Notes: generated by a model not told the origin, from the letters alone. Numbered from the stretch's first letter, positions 48,697-59,577 are shown. The stretch is DNA of 64,000 bases from an uncultured Collinsella sp. (GCA_902479075.1 CABSNK010000014.1:4550-68549); one strand, 5' to 3'. Translations and numbers: made by a program.

Positions 48697-48817
48697 GGTT
48701 GTGACGGAGCGTTCGATACAACAAACCGCTAAACTTATGATGGCGGGCGGCGGCAACATCGCTGTGCGTCATGTCAGCAAGGTCGTTTTGCGGCCGCAAC
48801 GAAAGGGGCATCAACCC

Positions 48818-49465
48818 ATGACCGTTACCTACGATGCGTCCCGCGTGACGCTTGTCGACCATCCGCTCGTCCAGCACAAGTTGTCGATCCTGCGCGATAA
48901 GTCGACCGGCACCAACCAGTTCCGCCAACTCGTACGCGAGCTCGCGCTTTTTGACGGCTACGAGGCCATGCGCGACCTGCCCATGGAGGATGTCGAAGTC
49001 GAGACTCCCATCACCACTGCCACGTTTAAGCAGCTTGCCGGCAAGAAGCTCGCCATCGTCCCCATTTTGCGCGCGGGCCTTGGAATGGTCGATGGCATCC
49101 TCGACCTGGTGCCCTCTGCCCGCGTGGGCCACATTGGCATGGAGCGCGACGAGGTCACCCACGAGCCGCATGAGTATTACTGCAAGATGCCCAAGGATAT
49201 CGACCAGCGTATCTGCCTGGTCGTCGATCCCATGCTCGCCACGGGCGGTTCTGCCGAGATGGCTATCAGCTATCTGCGCGAGCGCGGTGTCAAGGACATC
49301 CGCATGCTGTGCATCGTCGCGGCCCCCGAGGGCCTCAAGTCGCTGACCGAGAAAGACCCCGACGTGCATATCTATACCTGCGCCATTGACGACCACCTCA
49401 ACGAGGCCGCCTACATCGTCCCCGGCCTGGGCGATGCCGGCGACCGCATCTACGGCACGCTGTAG
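48818..49465 (+). CDS. upp: Uracil phosphoribosyltransferase
   Basis: A 215-residue UPRTase: VTLVDHPLVQHKLSILRDKSTGTNQFRQLVRELA at the N-terminus, AIVPILRAGLGMVDG, and the PRPP-binding loop VVDPMLATGGSA (residues about 128-139); the C-terminal uracil-binding part is YIVPGLGDAGDRIYGT. It makes UMP from uracil and PRPP in pyrimidine salvage. GAAAGGGG precedes ATG 48818; the long open frame before it is a shadow of glpK. Confidence 0.95.
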   Translation: MTVTYDASRVTLVDHPLVQHKLSILRDKSTGTNQFRQLVRELALFDGYEAMRDLPMEDVEVETPITTATFKQLAGKKLAIVPILRAGLGMVDGILDLVPSARVGHIGMERDEVTHEPHEYYCKMPKDIDQRICLVVDPMLATGGSAEMAISYLRERGVKDIRMLCIVAAPEGLKSLTEKDPDVHIYTCAIDDHLNEAAYIVPGLGDAGDRIYGTL

Positions 49466-49466
49466 T

Positions 49467-49569
49467 CTCTGGGCCAAACCGGCTAACGTCGAAAATACGA
49501 AGAAACGGTGCGCGCGGACAAATAAAAGGCGACCGCGCGCACTCCTGTTAACGGACGTTTAGCCCAGAG
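49467..49569 (+). repeat. Structured inverted repeat right behind upp
   Basis: Outer arms CTCTGGGCCAAAC and GTTTAGCCCAGAG (49467-49479, 49557-49569) pair at 12 of 13 positions; an inner 10-base stem GTGCGCGCGG / CCGCGCGCAC (49508-49542) sits inside. It starts 2 bases after the upp stop. The remaining stretch to the ATP synthase genes holds a weak promoter (TTGTAC at 49659, TACAAT at 49681). Confidence 0.75.
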
Positions 49570-49748
49570 GGGTTCGCGAAAAAACGTATTACCGTACCTG
49601 CGGCATAAAGAAGGTCTTAAGAAAACGAACAGGTGCGTATTAACCGATGCTTTTTCGGTTGTACTTTAGCGATTGGCTCGTACAATAGTCACCAATGTTT
49701 GGCGGGAACTGTTCTGGGAAGCGTTAAAAGAGGAAAGTGAGGACGCCA

Positions 49749-50060
49749 GTGTTTCAGATAGCCGATCTGCTCGCTATCGTTGCAGGCGCCATCGCGGGCG
49801 CAATTGCCTTCCTTCCCTTTGTTTTTACGCTCAAGCCGGTTCTTGACGATAAGCAGAATGCGGACATGCTCAAGGGCATGGTGAGTCTGGCGGTCTCGGC
49901 GGTCGCCCTGCTCGTCTTTACCTTGGTTGTGTTTGCGTTGTTCGGAGAGGCATTTCGCATGTTCCTCCTGGGCGAGGCGATCGGCTTCGTGGTCTTTATG
50001 GCCGCCTGCACGGTTCGCGTCGCCAAGGCGCTGCGAGATCCTCATGAGGTCGAAAGGTAA
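49749..50060 (+). CDS. AtpI-like small membrane protein of the ATP synthase operon
   Basis: A 103-residue protein with three to four membrane helices (IADLLAIVAGAIAGAIAFL, MVSLAVSAVALLVFTLVVFALF, MFLLGEAIGFVVFMAA). It occupies the atpI position, directly before atpB (3-base gap), and likely aids assembly of the c-ring. The GTG at 49749 is preferred because GAGGA lies 5 bases upstream; a GTG at 49737 is in frame but too near its site. Sequence similarity to AtpI is weak; position is the main argument. Confidence 0.7.
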   Translation: MFQIADLLAIVAGAIAGAIAFLPFVFTLKPVLDDKQNADMLKGMVSLAVSAVALLVFTLVVFALFGEAFRMFLLGEAIGFVVFMAACTVRVAKALRDPHEVER

Positions 50061-50063
50061 GTC

Positions 50064-50867
50064 GTGGAAATTTTTGAAAAGCTGCCTGATGAGATTAATC
50101 ATCTGGTCAGCGAGTTCAGCTCCACCCCCGTCGTGGGCGATCTGAGCTGCGGCATCACGCAGTACTCGTTCTGGCTGATCGTCTCCACGATCGTGCTCCT
50201 GATCGTCCTGGCCGTGTTCAAGAAGAAGCAGACCCTGGTTCCCAAGGGCTTCTTCGTCAACGGTTTCGAGTACATCATCGAGTACGTCGAGAACGATATC
50301 GGCAAGGGCGTCGTGGGTGAGAACTGGAAGAAGCACTTCCCGTTCCTGTGCTCGCTTTTCCTGTTCATCCTGATCAATAACATGATCGGCCTGATCCCGG
50401 GAATGAAGCCCGGCACCGGCGCAATCGGCTCCACCGCCGCGCTCGCCATCTTCGCCTTCGTGTACTTCATCTACTACGGATGCAAGGCTCACGGCGTGAT
50501 CGGCTACATCAAGAGCCTCGCCCCGCAGGGCGTGAGCTTCCCGATGAACGTGCTTGTGTGGGTCGTCGAGCTTTTCTCGACCTTCCTGCGCCTCATCACG
50601 CTCGCCGTCCGTCTGTTCTGCAACATGTTCGCAGGACACGTGGTCATGGGCTCGTTCGCCATCATGGCGAGCATGTTCATGCAGCCGCTGCTTCAGCAGG
50701 TTTCCGCGGCCCACGCCGTCGGTGCCCTGCCTTCGCTGGCCTGGCTTGCCATCCTCATCCTGATCTATGCGATCGAGCTTGTGGTCGGCGCCATCCAGGC
50801 TTACGTCTTCACGGTCCTTACCGCCGTGTACGTCTCCGAGGCAGAGGAGGTCGCGGAGGAGGAGTAG
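50064..50867 (+). CDS. atpB: ATP synthase subunit a
   Basis: A 267-residue Fo subunit a with five to six membrane helices. The essential Arg is in FLRLITLAVRLFCNMFAGH, and the C-terminal helix ends YVFTVLTAVYVSEA. It forms the proton half-channels beside the c-ring. GTG start at 50064 after AAAGGTAAG. A 124-base gap, with no gene, separates it from atpE. Confidence 0.94.
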   Translation: MEIFEKLPDEINHLVSEFSSTPVVGDLSCGITQYSFWLIVSTIVLLIVLAVFKKKQTLVPKGFFVNGFEYIIEYVENDIGKGVVGENWKKHFPFLCSLFLFILINNMIGLIPGMKPGTGAIGSTAALAIFAFVYFIYYGCKAHGVIGYIKSLAPQGVSFPMNVLVWVVELFSTFLRLITLAVRLFCNMFAGHVVMGSFAIMASMFMQPLLQQVSAAHAVGALPSLAWLAILILIYAIELVVGAIQAYVFTVLTAVYVSEAEEVAEEE

Positions 50868-50991
50868 TCTTCCGTTCGCGCCTTAAAGGTAAGGCAATTC
50901 GTTAAACCGCCGGTGCCCGTCCCCATGGAGCCCGGCAGTTATAAAAAGGTTATCCTGCGTGAAATAAGACACGCACGACAAAGGAGGAATC

Positions 50992-51186
50992 GTGGGAGTT
51001 ATCGGTTACGGTCTCGGTGTTATCGGCGCTGGTCTTGCTATCGGCCTGTCTGCTCTGGGTGCTACGGGTGCTATGGCCCGTCAGCCTGAGGTCCAGGGCC
51101 GCGTGTTCACCGTCTTCATCATGGGCTCCGCCTTCGGCGAGGCTCTGGCTCTGATCGGCTTCGTTGTCGCGCTGATCGTTAAATAG
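50992..51186 (+). CDS. atpE: ATP synthase subunit c
   Basis: A 64-residue two-helix c subunit, at the short end of the family (70-90). The polar loop is RQPEV and the ion-binding carboxylate is Glu50 in GSAFGEALALIGF. The Ser/Thr that follows the Glu in sodium-type rings is replaced by Ala, so proton coupling is likely. GTG start after AAAGGAGG. Assembles into the rotor ring. Confidence 0.93.
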   Translation: MGVIGYGLGVIGAGLAIGLSALGATGAMARQPEVQGRVFTVFIMGSAFGEALALIGFVVALIVK

Positions 51187-51201
51187 CACGGAGCGTCAAG
51201 T

Positions 51202-51804
51202 ATGAATCTTTCATCCCAGAAGAGCGCGATCGCACTCTCCGCGTCCGCGGCCGCGCTGCTCATGCCGGTTTCCGCGTTCGCCGAGGACGGCGCCGCCGGT
51301 GCGGACATCCTCATCCCTAAGATGGCGGAGTTCATCCCGGCGCTTATCGCCTTCCTGATCATCTGGATCGTGCTGGCCAAGGTCGCCCTGCCGGGCATCA
51401 TGAAAACCATGGAGGAGCGCGGCAAGAAGATCGAGGAGAGCCTCGACGAGGCCGAGAAGACCAAGCAGGAGGCTATCGCCAAGCGTGCTGAGTCCGACTC
51501 GATCGTCACCGACGCCCGTCGTCAGGCTGCCGACATCGTTCTCGAGGCCCGTAAGGACGCCGAGTCCGAGCGCGCCCGTATCATCGAGGCTGCTCACAAG
51601 GAGGCCGAGGAGATCATCGCCAAGGCCCATACGACCGTCGAGGACGAGCGCAAGTCCATCTACGCCGGTGCCGCGAGCTCCATCGCCGACCTGTCCGTTG
51701 CCGTCGCCACCAAGATCGTGGGCGAGGCACTCGAGGACGAGACCGAGCAGAAGAAGCTCATCGAGCGCTACATCCAGGAAGCAGGTAGCCTGAATGCCGA
51801 CTAG
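51202..51804 (+). CDS. atpF: ATP synthase subunit b
   Basis: A 200-residue b subunit. It begins with a signal-like hydrophobic segment (ALSASAAALLMPVSAFAED, residues 10-29) before the real membrane anchor LIAFLIIWIVLAKVALPG, followed by a long Glu/Lys/Ala coiled coil. The extra N-terminal segment resembles a cleavable signal peptide, as also seen in some actinobacterial b subunits. It forms the stator stalk. Overlaps atpH by 11 bases. Confidence 0.92.
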   Translation: MNLSSQKSAIALSASAAALLMPVSAFAEDGAAGADILIPKMAEFIPALIAFLIIWIVLAKVALPGIMKTMEERGKKIEESLDEAEKTKQEAIAKRAESDSIVTDARRQAADIVLEARKDAESERARIIEAAHKEAEEIIAKAHTTVEDERKSIYAGAASSIADLSVAVATKIVGEALEDETEQKKLIERYIQEAGSLNAD

Positions 51805-52270
51805 CCGCTATCAGGACAAGGTGCTCGAGACTTACGCGCGCTCCCTTCTGGAAGCCGCTAAGGCCGAGAACCATGTGTTCGAGGACCTCGAGATGATTGA
51901 GCGCCTGGCTTCCGCCAGCCCCGAGATCATCGCCGTGCTCGACACCATGTCCAAGCGCGACCAGCTCGACCTTCTTCCCAAGGTGGCAGCTGCCTTTAAG
52001 TATGTTGCCGAGGAAGACGAGGATGTAGTGGGCGTGACCGTCACCACGGCGATCCCGCTCGACGACGAGCTGCGTCAAACCATCACTAAGAAATGCGAGC
52101 AGGACTTCGGCCGCAAGGTATTCCTTATCGAGCAGGTCGACCCGTCTATCGTGGGCGGCCTGGTGCTCGAGGCCCGCGGCGAGCGTCGTGACATCTCCGT
52201 CAAGACGCAGCTGCGCATCGCACAGGAGACCCTCGCAAACTCTGCTAATTCGTACGGAGGTGAAGCCTAA
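51794..52270 (+). CDS. atpH: ATP synthase subunit delta
   Basis: A 158-residue OSCP/delta subunit with the N-terminal helical domain (KVLETYARSLLEAAKAENHVFEDLE) and the C-terminal QVDPSIVGGLVLEARGERRDISVKTQLR motif. It joins the stator to the top of F1. It overlaps atpF by 11 bases and its last base is the first base of the atpA start, so translation is tightly coupled. Confidence 0.93.
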   Translation: MPTSRYQDKVLETYARSLLEAAKAENHVFEDLEMIERLASASPEIIAVLDTMSKRDQLDLLPKVAAAFKYVAEEDEDVVGVTVTTAIPLDDELRQTITKKCEQDFGRKVFLIEQVDPSIVGGLVLEARGERRDISVKTQLRIAQETLANSANSYGGEA

Positions 52271-53868
52271 TGTCCGAAACCCTCAATGCCCAGGATATCG
52301 CCAAGAAACTGCAGGAGCAGCTCACGAGCCTCTCCGCGACGGTCGATACGCATGAGGTTTCAACGGTCGACGAGGTAGGCGACGGCATCGCGCGCGTCAC
52401 TGGCCTCAAGAGCGCCATGGCAGGCGAGCTTCTGGAGTTCAAGAGCTCCGATACCGGTGAGACCGTCTTCGGCCTTGCCCAGAACCTTGACCGTGACGAG
52501 GTCGGCGCCGTTCTGTTTGGTGCCGTCGACTCCATCAAGGAAGGCGACGAGTGCCGCACCACTGGCCGCATTATGGATATCCCCGTGAGCCGTGCCATGC
52601 TCGGCCGCGTCGTCAATCCGCTCGGCCAGCCCATCGACGGTTTGGGTGACATTGTCGCCACGCACCGCCGCCCTATCGAGTTCAAGGCCCCCGGCGTCAT
52701 CGACCGTACCCCGGTGTGCGAGCCGGTTCAGACCGGTCTGCTCGCCATCGACTCCATGGTGCCTATCGGCCGCGGCCAGCGCGAGCTTATCATCGGCGAC
52801 CGTAAGACCGGTAAGACCGCCATTGCCATCGACGCTATCCTCAATCAGCGCGGCAAGGGCATGGTCTGCATCTATGTCGCCATCGGCCAGAAGGCTTCCA
52901 CGGTTGCCAACATCCGCGAGACCCTCGCTCAGCACGGTGCGCTCGACTACACCATTATCGTTTCGGCCACCGCTGCCGATTCCGCCCCTATGCAGTACAT
53001 CGCGCCTATGGCCGGTGCCGCTATCGGCGAGTTCTTCATGTACAACGGCGAGGACGGCAAGCCCGCCAGCGAGACCAACCCCGGCGGCCACGTGCTCGTC
53101 ATCTACGACGACCTGTCCAAGCAGGCTGTGGCCTACCGTCAGATGTCGCTGACGCTGCATCGTCCGCCCGGACGCGAGGCCTATCCTGGCGACATCTTCT
53201 ACCTGCACTCTCGTCTGCTCGAGCGTGCCGTCAAGATGTCCAAGAAGAACGGTTACGGCTCCATGACGGCTCTGCCGATCATCGAGACCCAGGACGGCGA
53301 CGTCTCGGCCTACATTCCGACCAACGTCATTTCCATTACCGATGGTCAGATCTACCTGCAGTCCGAGCTCTTCTTCCAGGGTCAGCGCCCGGCAGTCGAC
53401 GTGGGCATCTCCGTGTCCCGCGTCGGTGGCGACGCTCAGACCAAGGCCATGAAGCAGGTTGCCGGCAACCTTCGTCTGGACCTCGCTTCGTACCAGGAGC
53501 TCGCCGGCTTTACGCAGTTCGGCTCCGACCTCGACGAGGCCACGCAAAAGCAGCTTACCCACGGCGCTCGCATGACTGAGCTCCTTAAGCAGCCGCGCTA
53601 CAAGCCGTTTGAGGTTGGCGAGCAGATTGCAGTTCTGTTTGCAGGCAACGAGGGCTTCCTGGACGACCTGGAGATCGCCGACGTGCTGCCTTTCCGCGCT
53701 GAGCTTATCGAGTACCTGGACAACGGCTTTGGCTCGCTGCTCGACAAGGTTCGCGCCAAGAAGATCGACGATGACACCAAGGCTGAGCTTCTGCGCGTTA
53801 TCGGTGACTTCAAGCAGCAGTTCATGGCCAAGCACCATGCCGATACGACTGGATCAGAGGAGAACTAA
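52270..53868 (+). CDS. atpA: ATP synthase subunit alpha
   Basis: A 532-residue F1 alpha subunit. Walker A GDRKTGKTA (residues about 174-182), DDLSKQAVAYRQMSL, and the arginine-finger segment ISVSRVGGDAQTKAMKQVAG are intact. Alpha binds but does not hydrolyse nucleotide and contributes the arginine finger to beta. The start is ATG 52270 after GGAGGTGAAGCC. Next gene after 5 bases. Confidence 0.97.
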   Translation: MSETLNAQDIAKKLQEQLTSLSATVDTHEVSTVDEVGDGIARVTGLKSAMAGELLEFKSSDTGETVFGLAQNLDRDEVGAVLFGAVDSIKEGDECRTTGRIMDIPVSRAMLGRVVNPLGQPIDGLGDIVATHRRPIEFKAPGVIDRTPVCEPVQTGLLAIDSMVPIGRGQRELIIGDRKTGKTAIAIDAILNQRGKGMVCIYVAIGQKASTVANIRETLAQHGALDYTIIVSATAADSAPMQYIAPMAGAAIGEFFMYNGEDGKPASETNPGGHVLVIYDDLSKQAVAYRQMSLTLHRPPGREAYPGDIFYLHSRLLERAVKMSKKNGYGSMTALPIIETQDGDVSAYIPTNVISITDGQIYLQSELFFQGQRPAVDVGISVSRVGGDAQTKAMKQVAGNLRLDLASYQELAGFTQFGSDLDEATQKQLTHGARMTELLKQPRYKPFEVGEQIAVLFAGNEGFLDDLEIADVLPFRAELIEYLDNGFGSLLDKVRAKKIDDDTKAELLRVIGDFKQQFMAKHHADTTGSEEN

Positions 53869-53873
53869 GCCCT

Positions 53874-54781
53874 ATGGCCAACCTTCGCGACATTAAGAAG
53901 CGAATCTCCTCGGTTACCACGACCAAGCAGATCACGCGCACGATGGAGATGGTCTCTACGGCCAAGATCCGTCGTGCCCTCGATCGCTCCAAGCAGGCCG
54001 AGCCTTATAAGGAGGCGCTGACCGACGTCATGTTGACGGTCGCCGGCGACGCCTCCTGCTCGGGCACCGATCCCATGCTGCAGAAGCATGAGAGCGTCAA
54101 GCATGGCCTGATTGTCGTTATTGCCTCGGACCGCGGCCTTGCCGGCGGTTTCAATACGACGGTGGAGCGCACGGCCGAAAAGCTCGCCGCTTCTTGGGCG
54201 AACGACGGCATCGAGTGCGAGATCATCGCGTGTGGGCGCAAGCCGGCCACGTATTTCCGCGACCGTGCAAACGTCGTCATGCACTTTGAGGGCAATTCCT
54301 CCGAGCCCGATTTCAATCAGGCCCGCATGATCTCCTCTCATATCTGCGATGCGTATCGTGTCGGTGAGCTTGACCGTGTCGAGCTTGTCTACCACCACGC
54401 TAAGAACCGCGTGGATCAGGAGCTTCGCGTCGAGCATCTGTTGCCGCTCGACCCCGAGATGATCGCTATGGCCCACGGTCCGCGTAAGAACGAGACCGAC
54501 GCCCCTAAGCGCATCTCGTCCACGTTCGAGTTCGTGCCCTCTCCCGAGCATGTTCTCGGCAAGCTTGTGCCGTCTTATATCCTGACGGTCATCTACCAGG
54601 CCCTGATCGATTCGGCGGCTGCTGAGCAGGGTGCACGCCGCAAGGCCATGCACTCCGCGACGGAAAACGCCACCGCGATCATCTCGACCCTTACCCGCAC
54701 GTATAGTCGCGTGCGCCAGGCTTCGATCACGACCGAGATTAACGAGATCGTCGGCGGAGCCTCAGCATTGGAGGAACAGTA

Positions 54782-54782
<1 letters not shown>
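53874..54782 (+). CDS. atpG: ATP synthase subunit gamma
   Basis: A 302-residue central stalk subunit: N-terminal ANLRDIKKRISSVTTTKQITRTMEMVSTAKIRRA and C-terminal ENATAIISTLTRTYSRVRQASITTEINEIVGGASAL form the long coiled coil that rotates inside alpha3-beta3; the middle is the Rossmann-like part (IVVIASDRGLAGGFN). GAGGAGAAC precedes the ATG. Its last base is the first base of atpD. Confidence 0.96.
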
Positions 54783-56236
<1,454 letters not shown>

Positions 56237-56239
56237 GTT

Positions 56240-56632
56240 ATGCGTATCCGCATCGTGTGCCCCGTGAGCCTCGCCTATGAGGGTGACGCTGCGTTTGTGT
56301 CGATTCCGTCTACGGATGGCGAGTTTGGCGTTCTGCCTGCTCACTCCAGCGAAATCTGCACGATCGACCGCGGTTACGTTCGCGTTTCCGATAAGGCCAT
56401 GGGCACTGTCGACCACACGTTTGCCGTGGTCGGCGGCTACGCCCAGGTCGCGGACGATGTCGTGACCGTTCTCGCCGAGCGCGCTTGCGATTTGGCGACC
56501 GTCGATGCCGACAAGGTTAAAGCTGATATTCAAGGTTTTGAAGAGAAGCTGGGTAATTTGTCGGAGGATGATGCACGCCGCGCCTACCTCTATAATGAAA
56601 TCGCATGGTGTAAGCTCAAGCTTGCCCAATAG
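56240..56632 (+). CDS. atpC: ATP synthase subunit epsilon
   Basis: A 130-residue epsilon subunit with the N-terminal beta sandwich (RIRIVCPVSLAYEGDAAFVSIPSTDGEFGVLPAHSSEI) and a C-terminal helical hairpin. It links gamma to the c-ring and can inhibit ATP hydrolysis. Last gene of the atp operon, 3 bases behind atpD, and followed by a terminator. Confidence 0.94.
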   Translation: MRIRIVCPVSLAYEGDAAFVSIPSTDGEFGVLPAHSSEICTIDRGYVRVSDKAMGTVDHTFAVVGGYAQVADDVVTVLAERACDLATVDADKVKADIQGFEEKLGNLSEDDARRAYLYNEIAWCKLKLAQ

Positions 56633-56668
56633 TCAAACGATTTAGCGTTCGACCATTTGCGAACACAT

Positions 56669-56707
56669 CATGCCCGGGATGGCCCAGCCACCCCGGGCAT
56701 GCTTTTT
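56669..56707 (+). terminator. Terminator of the ATP synthase operon
   Basis: CATGCCCGGG and CCCGGGCATG pair around ATGGCCCAGCCAC and are followed by CTTTTTG. Nine nucleotides later comes the ribosome site of murA. Confidence 0.9.
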
Positions 56708-56720
56708 GAAAGGGTAGACC

Positions 56721-58004
56721 TTGGATATTATCCGCGTTGAGGGTGGCCACGCCATCGGAGGCTCCGTGCCCGTCTCGGGTGCCAAGAACTCCGCGCTCAA
56801 ACTCATGGCGGCAACGCTTCTGGCGCCGGGCAAGACGACGCTGCAGAACGTGCCCGATATTTCCGATGTCCACGTGATGGGCAAGGTGCTCAAGGGCATG
56901 GGCGCTACGATCGATGTTCTCGACGAGCACACGCTCGAGATCGATACCTCCCAGGTCGATTCTTGGGAGGCGCCCTACGAGCTTGTCGCCAAGATGCGCG
57001 CCTCCACGGCCGTGATGGGCCCCCTGCTGGGTCGTTTCCATCGCGCCAAGATCGCCATGCCGGGCGGCTGCAACCTGGGTGCTCGCAAGATCGATATGCA
57101 TATCTTGGGTCTCGAGGCTCTGGGCGTCGAGTTCGACACCGCCCACGGCTACATCAACGCCAGCGCTCCCCAGGGTCTGCACGGCACCACCGTCACGCTC
57201 GAATTCGCGAGCGTGGGCGCCACCGAGAACCTCATCATGGCTGCCGTGCGCGCACAGGGCACCACGGTTATCGACAACGCTGCCCGCGAGCCCGAGATCG
57301 TCGACCTTGCCAACATGCTCAATGAGATGGGTGCCAAGATCGTCGGCGCAGGCACGCCCGTCGTGACCATCGAGGGCGTGGAGGAGCTGCATCCCGTTAC
57401 CCATTGCGTGGTGGGTGACCGCATTGAGGCCGGCACCTTTATCGTCGCCGGCGCCCTCATGGCCGATGAGCGCGGCGTCGATGTTACGGGCTTCTGCCCC
57501 ATCCACCTGGGAATGGTGCTCAAAAAGATGGAACTTATGGGCATCGAGTGCGAGCGTATCGAGAACGGCGTCCACGTCAATCGCGTCGAGCGCATCAGGC
57601 CGGTCGATATCCAGACGCTTCCGTTCCCGGGTTTCCCGACCGACATGCAGGCGCAGATCATGGTGCTTTCGGCCCTTGCCGACGGAAGCTCCGTAATTAC
57701 CGAGAACATCTTCGAGAACCGCTTCATGTTCGCCTCCGAGCTCGTGCGTATGGGTGCCGATATTCGTATCGAGAGCCATCACGCCATGATTCACGGCGTC
57801 AAGGGCTTCTCGGGCGCACAGGTCGCCTCACCCGACCTGCGTGGCGGCGCGGCGCTTGTGGTTGCCGGTCTTATCGCCGATGGCGTTACCGAGGTCTCGG
57901 CCATCCATCACATCAAACGTGGCTACGAGCAGTTTGTCGAAAAGCTGCAGGCGCTTGGCGCGCATGTCGAACATGCCACCGTTCCCGATCCCGTCATCTA
58001 CTAA
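56721..58004 (+). CDS. murA: UDP-GlcNAc 1-carboxyvinyltransferase
   Basis: A 427-residue MurA, first committed enzyme of peptidoglycan synthesis (enolpyruvyl transfer from PEP to UDP-GlcNAc). The active-site loop MPGGCNLGARKID keeps Cys117, the residue alkylated by fosfomycin, so target-based resistance is not expected. SGAKNSALK at residues 19-27 and FPTDMQAQIM are family marks. It starts with TTG at 56721 after GAAAGGG; no ATG is available near the conserved N-terminus. Confidence 0.96.
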   Translation: MDIIRVEGGHAIGGSVPVSGAKNSALKLMAATLLAPGKTTLQNVPDISDVHVMGKVLKGMGATIDVLDEHTLEIDTSQVDSWEAPYELVAKMRASTAVMGPLLGRFHRAKIAMPGGCNLGARKIDMHILGLEALGVEFDTAHGYINASAPQGLHGTTVTLEFASVGATENLIMAAVRAQGTTVIDNAAREPEIVDLANMLNEMGAKIVGAGTPVVTIEGVEELHPVTHCVVGDRIEAGTFIVAGALMADERGVDVTGFCPIHLGMVLKKMELMGIECERIENGVHVNRVERIRPVDIQTLPFPGFPTDMQAQIMVLSALADGSSVITENIFENRFMFASELVRMGADIRIESHHAMIHGVKGFSGAQVASPDLRGGAALVVAGLIADGVTEVSAIHHIKRGYEQFVEKLQALGAHVEHATVPDPVIY

Positions 58005-58016
58005 TGCAGGTTGCCT

Positions 58017-59243
58017 ATGTTTAACAAGAAACCCCTAGCGGATAACACCCGAAGACCCTCGACTGGTGCGCAGGCCAAGATCTACAGCCGCGACAATGTC
58101 GCACGCTATTCCGAGCGCGCCCGTCAGCGCCGTCGCGGCCGCACGGTTCGCCGCGTAGCTCTCATCGCCGTACTCGGCGTGCTGCTGAGCGCCACGACTG
58201 CTGCGGGTCTGTGGTTTGCCACTATCATGGGCAAGCTTGGCGACCCCAATGTCATTACCAACAACCTGCGCCAGATTCTGGTCGATACCAATGAGGCAAA
58301 AGATCCGTTCTACGTGTTGCTTCTTGGTACCGACGGTCGTCCGGGCGAGGATACGTATCGTGCCGACTCGATTATCCTGGCACGCATCGACCCCACGCAA
58401 AAGCAGGCGACGCTCATTTCCGTTCCGCGCGACACCAAGGTCGTGTACAAGGGCGAGACCATGAAGATCAACGCCTGCCACACCGTTGGCGGCGCCGAGG
58501 CCATGGTCCAGGCGGTCAACGAGCTGTGCGGCGTGCAGATTTCTCACTATGCCGAGGTCAGCTTTGACGGCATGCAGTCGCTTATTGATTCGGTTGGCGG
58601 TATCGACATCAACGCGACCGACGACGTCGACGATCCCGAGCATCTGGATATTAAGATTACCGCTGGTCAGCAGCATATGGACGGCGCTACCGCTCTTACC
58701 TATGCCCGCTGCCGCTACACCTATGCCGACGGCGATTACACGCGCATGCGCCATCAGCGTCAGGTGCTTGGCGCCCTTGCCAACCAGATTCTCAATAACT
58801 TCGATGCCACGAAGATCTTTGGCCTGGTTAATTCGCTGTCCGATATGCTCGTAACCGATATGAGCGTTCAGGATATCGTGTCCACGGTCAATGCCATGCG
58901 CGGCATGGATGTCGAGGGCATCTACTCGGCCAACCTGCCTTCGTACGCCGACGACAGCACTGTGATCGACGGCGTGAGCTATGTCTTTGTCTACGAAGAC
59001 GAGCTTAAGGAAATGATGGCCCGCGTCGACGCCGGTGAGGATCCCAAGGGCCCCAACACCATGGGCCTTTCAGACGGCTCCAGCTCCACGATCGGTGACC
59101 TCAACAACAATACGTCCGAGGACTACGCATATGGCACCGCGACCTCGTCGGGTGGCTCGGACGATTCCGACGATTCGAGCGACGGCTCCGATTACTACGA
59201 AGAGCCCACCGGTGACGGCAACGGCTACGAAGCCAACTACTAG
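58017..59243 (+). CDS. LCP (LytR-CpsA-Psr)-family cell-wall ligase
   Basis: A 408-residue LCP protein: basic cytoplasmic N-terminus, one membrane helix (ALIAVLGVLLSATTAAGLWFA, about residues 46-66), then the extracellular LCP domain with LLLGTDGRPGEDTYRADSIILARIDP, TLISVPRDTKVV (catalytic Arg/Asp region) and LTYARCRYTYADGDYTRMRHQRQVL, and a Ser/Asp-rich tail. These enzymes attach teichoic acids or capsule polymers to peptidoglycan from lipid carriers. It follows murA by 12 bases and likely shares its transcript. The stop is followed by a family C element. Confidence 0.92.
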   Translation: MFNKKPLADNTRRPSTGAQAKIYSRDNVARYSERARQRRRGRTVRRVALIAVLGVLLSATTAAGLWFATIMGKLGDPNVITNNLRQILVDTNEAKDPFYVLLLGTDGRPGEDTYRADSIILARIDPTQKQATLISVPRDTKVVYKGETMKINACHTVGGAEAMVQAVNELCGVQISHYAEVSFDGMQSLIDSVGGIDINATDDVDDPEHLDIKITAGQQHMDGATALTYARCRYTYADGDYTRMRHQRQVLGALANQILNNFDATKIFGLVNSLSDMLVTDMSVQDIVSTVNAMRGMDVEGIYSANLPSYADDSTVIDGVSYVFVYEDELKEMMARVDAGEDPKGPNTMGLSDGSSSTIGDLNNNTSEDYAYGTATSSGGSDDSDDSSDGSDYYEEPTGDGNGYEANY

Positions 59244-59244
59244 G

Positions 59245-59398
59245 GTTACGCGGTTTTACCAAACCGCGTAACCAGTTGACGCTGCAAACCCGCCAGAGCG
59301 GCAATCTGCCTTTCAACTTCGGCGGCATGACCAGAAGGTCAATGCCGCCTTGTTTCAAGGCACCTTGCTCGCTCTGGCGGGTTTTCGCTGTCCGCGCC
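59245..59398 (+). repeat. Family C structured element, copy 3
   Basis: Hairpin GTTACGCGG TTTTACCAAA CCGCGTAAC, GACGCTGC, outer stem CCCGCCAGAGCG / CGCTCTGGCGGG, GCAATCTGCCTTTCAA, inner hairpin GGCGGCAT GACCAGAAGGTC AATGCCGCC, TTTCAAGGCACCTTG, CGCTGTCCGCGCC. Begins 2 bases after the LCP stop codon. The rest of the gap to pepT holds TTGGGGACGTTCC (about 59432, also at 43886) and a terminator. Confidence 0.8.
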
Positions 59399-59513
59399 AA
59401 AACATCGGCGTTGCCGGAACACTTGGCTCTTGGGGACGTTCCTTATGTGCCGGCAGTTTGGGACATACCTTGCGTCAAGAGGCTGGCGCGCGTCAACCTG
59501 TCCTCATTGCAGC

Positions 59514-59547
59514 AAAAAATTGCCCCGTTCTCTGGTGAGGACGGGGC
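59514..59547 (-). terminator. Terminator of pepT
   Basis: GCCCCGTTCTC and GAGGACGGGGC pair with one mismatch around TGGT; on the minus strand the stem is followed by ATTTTTT. 31 bases behind the pepT stop. Confidence 0.85.
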
Positions 59548-59577
59548 GATTCGTCTTTTGGAATTGTGCAGCCAGGC

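Noticed and set aside
50992..51186. Sodium-coupled ATP synthase
   Set aside because: The c subunit has Glu followed by Ala (GEALAL), without the Ser/Thr and Gln pattern of sodium-binding rings.
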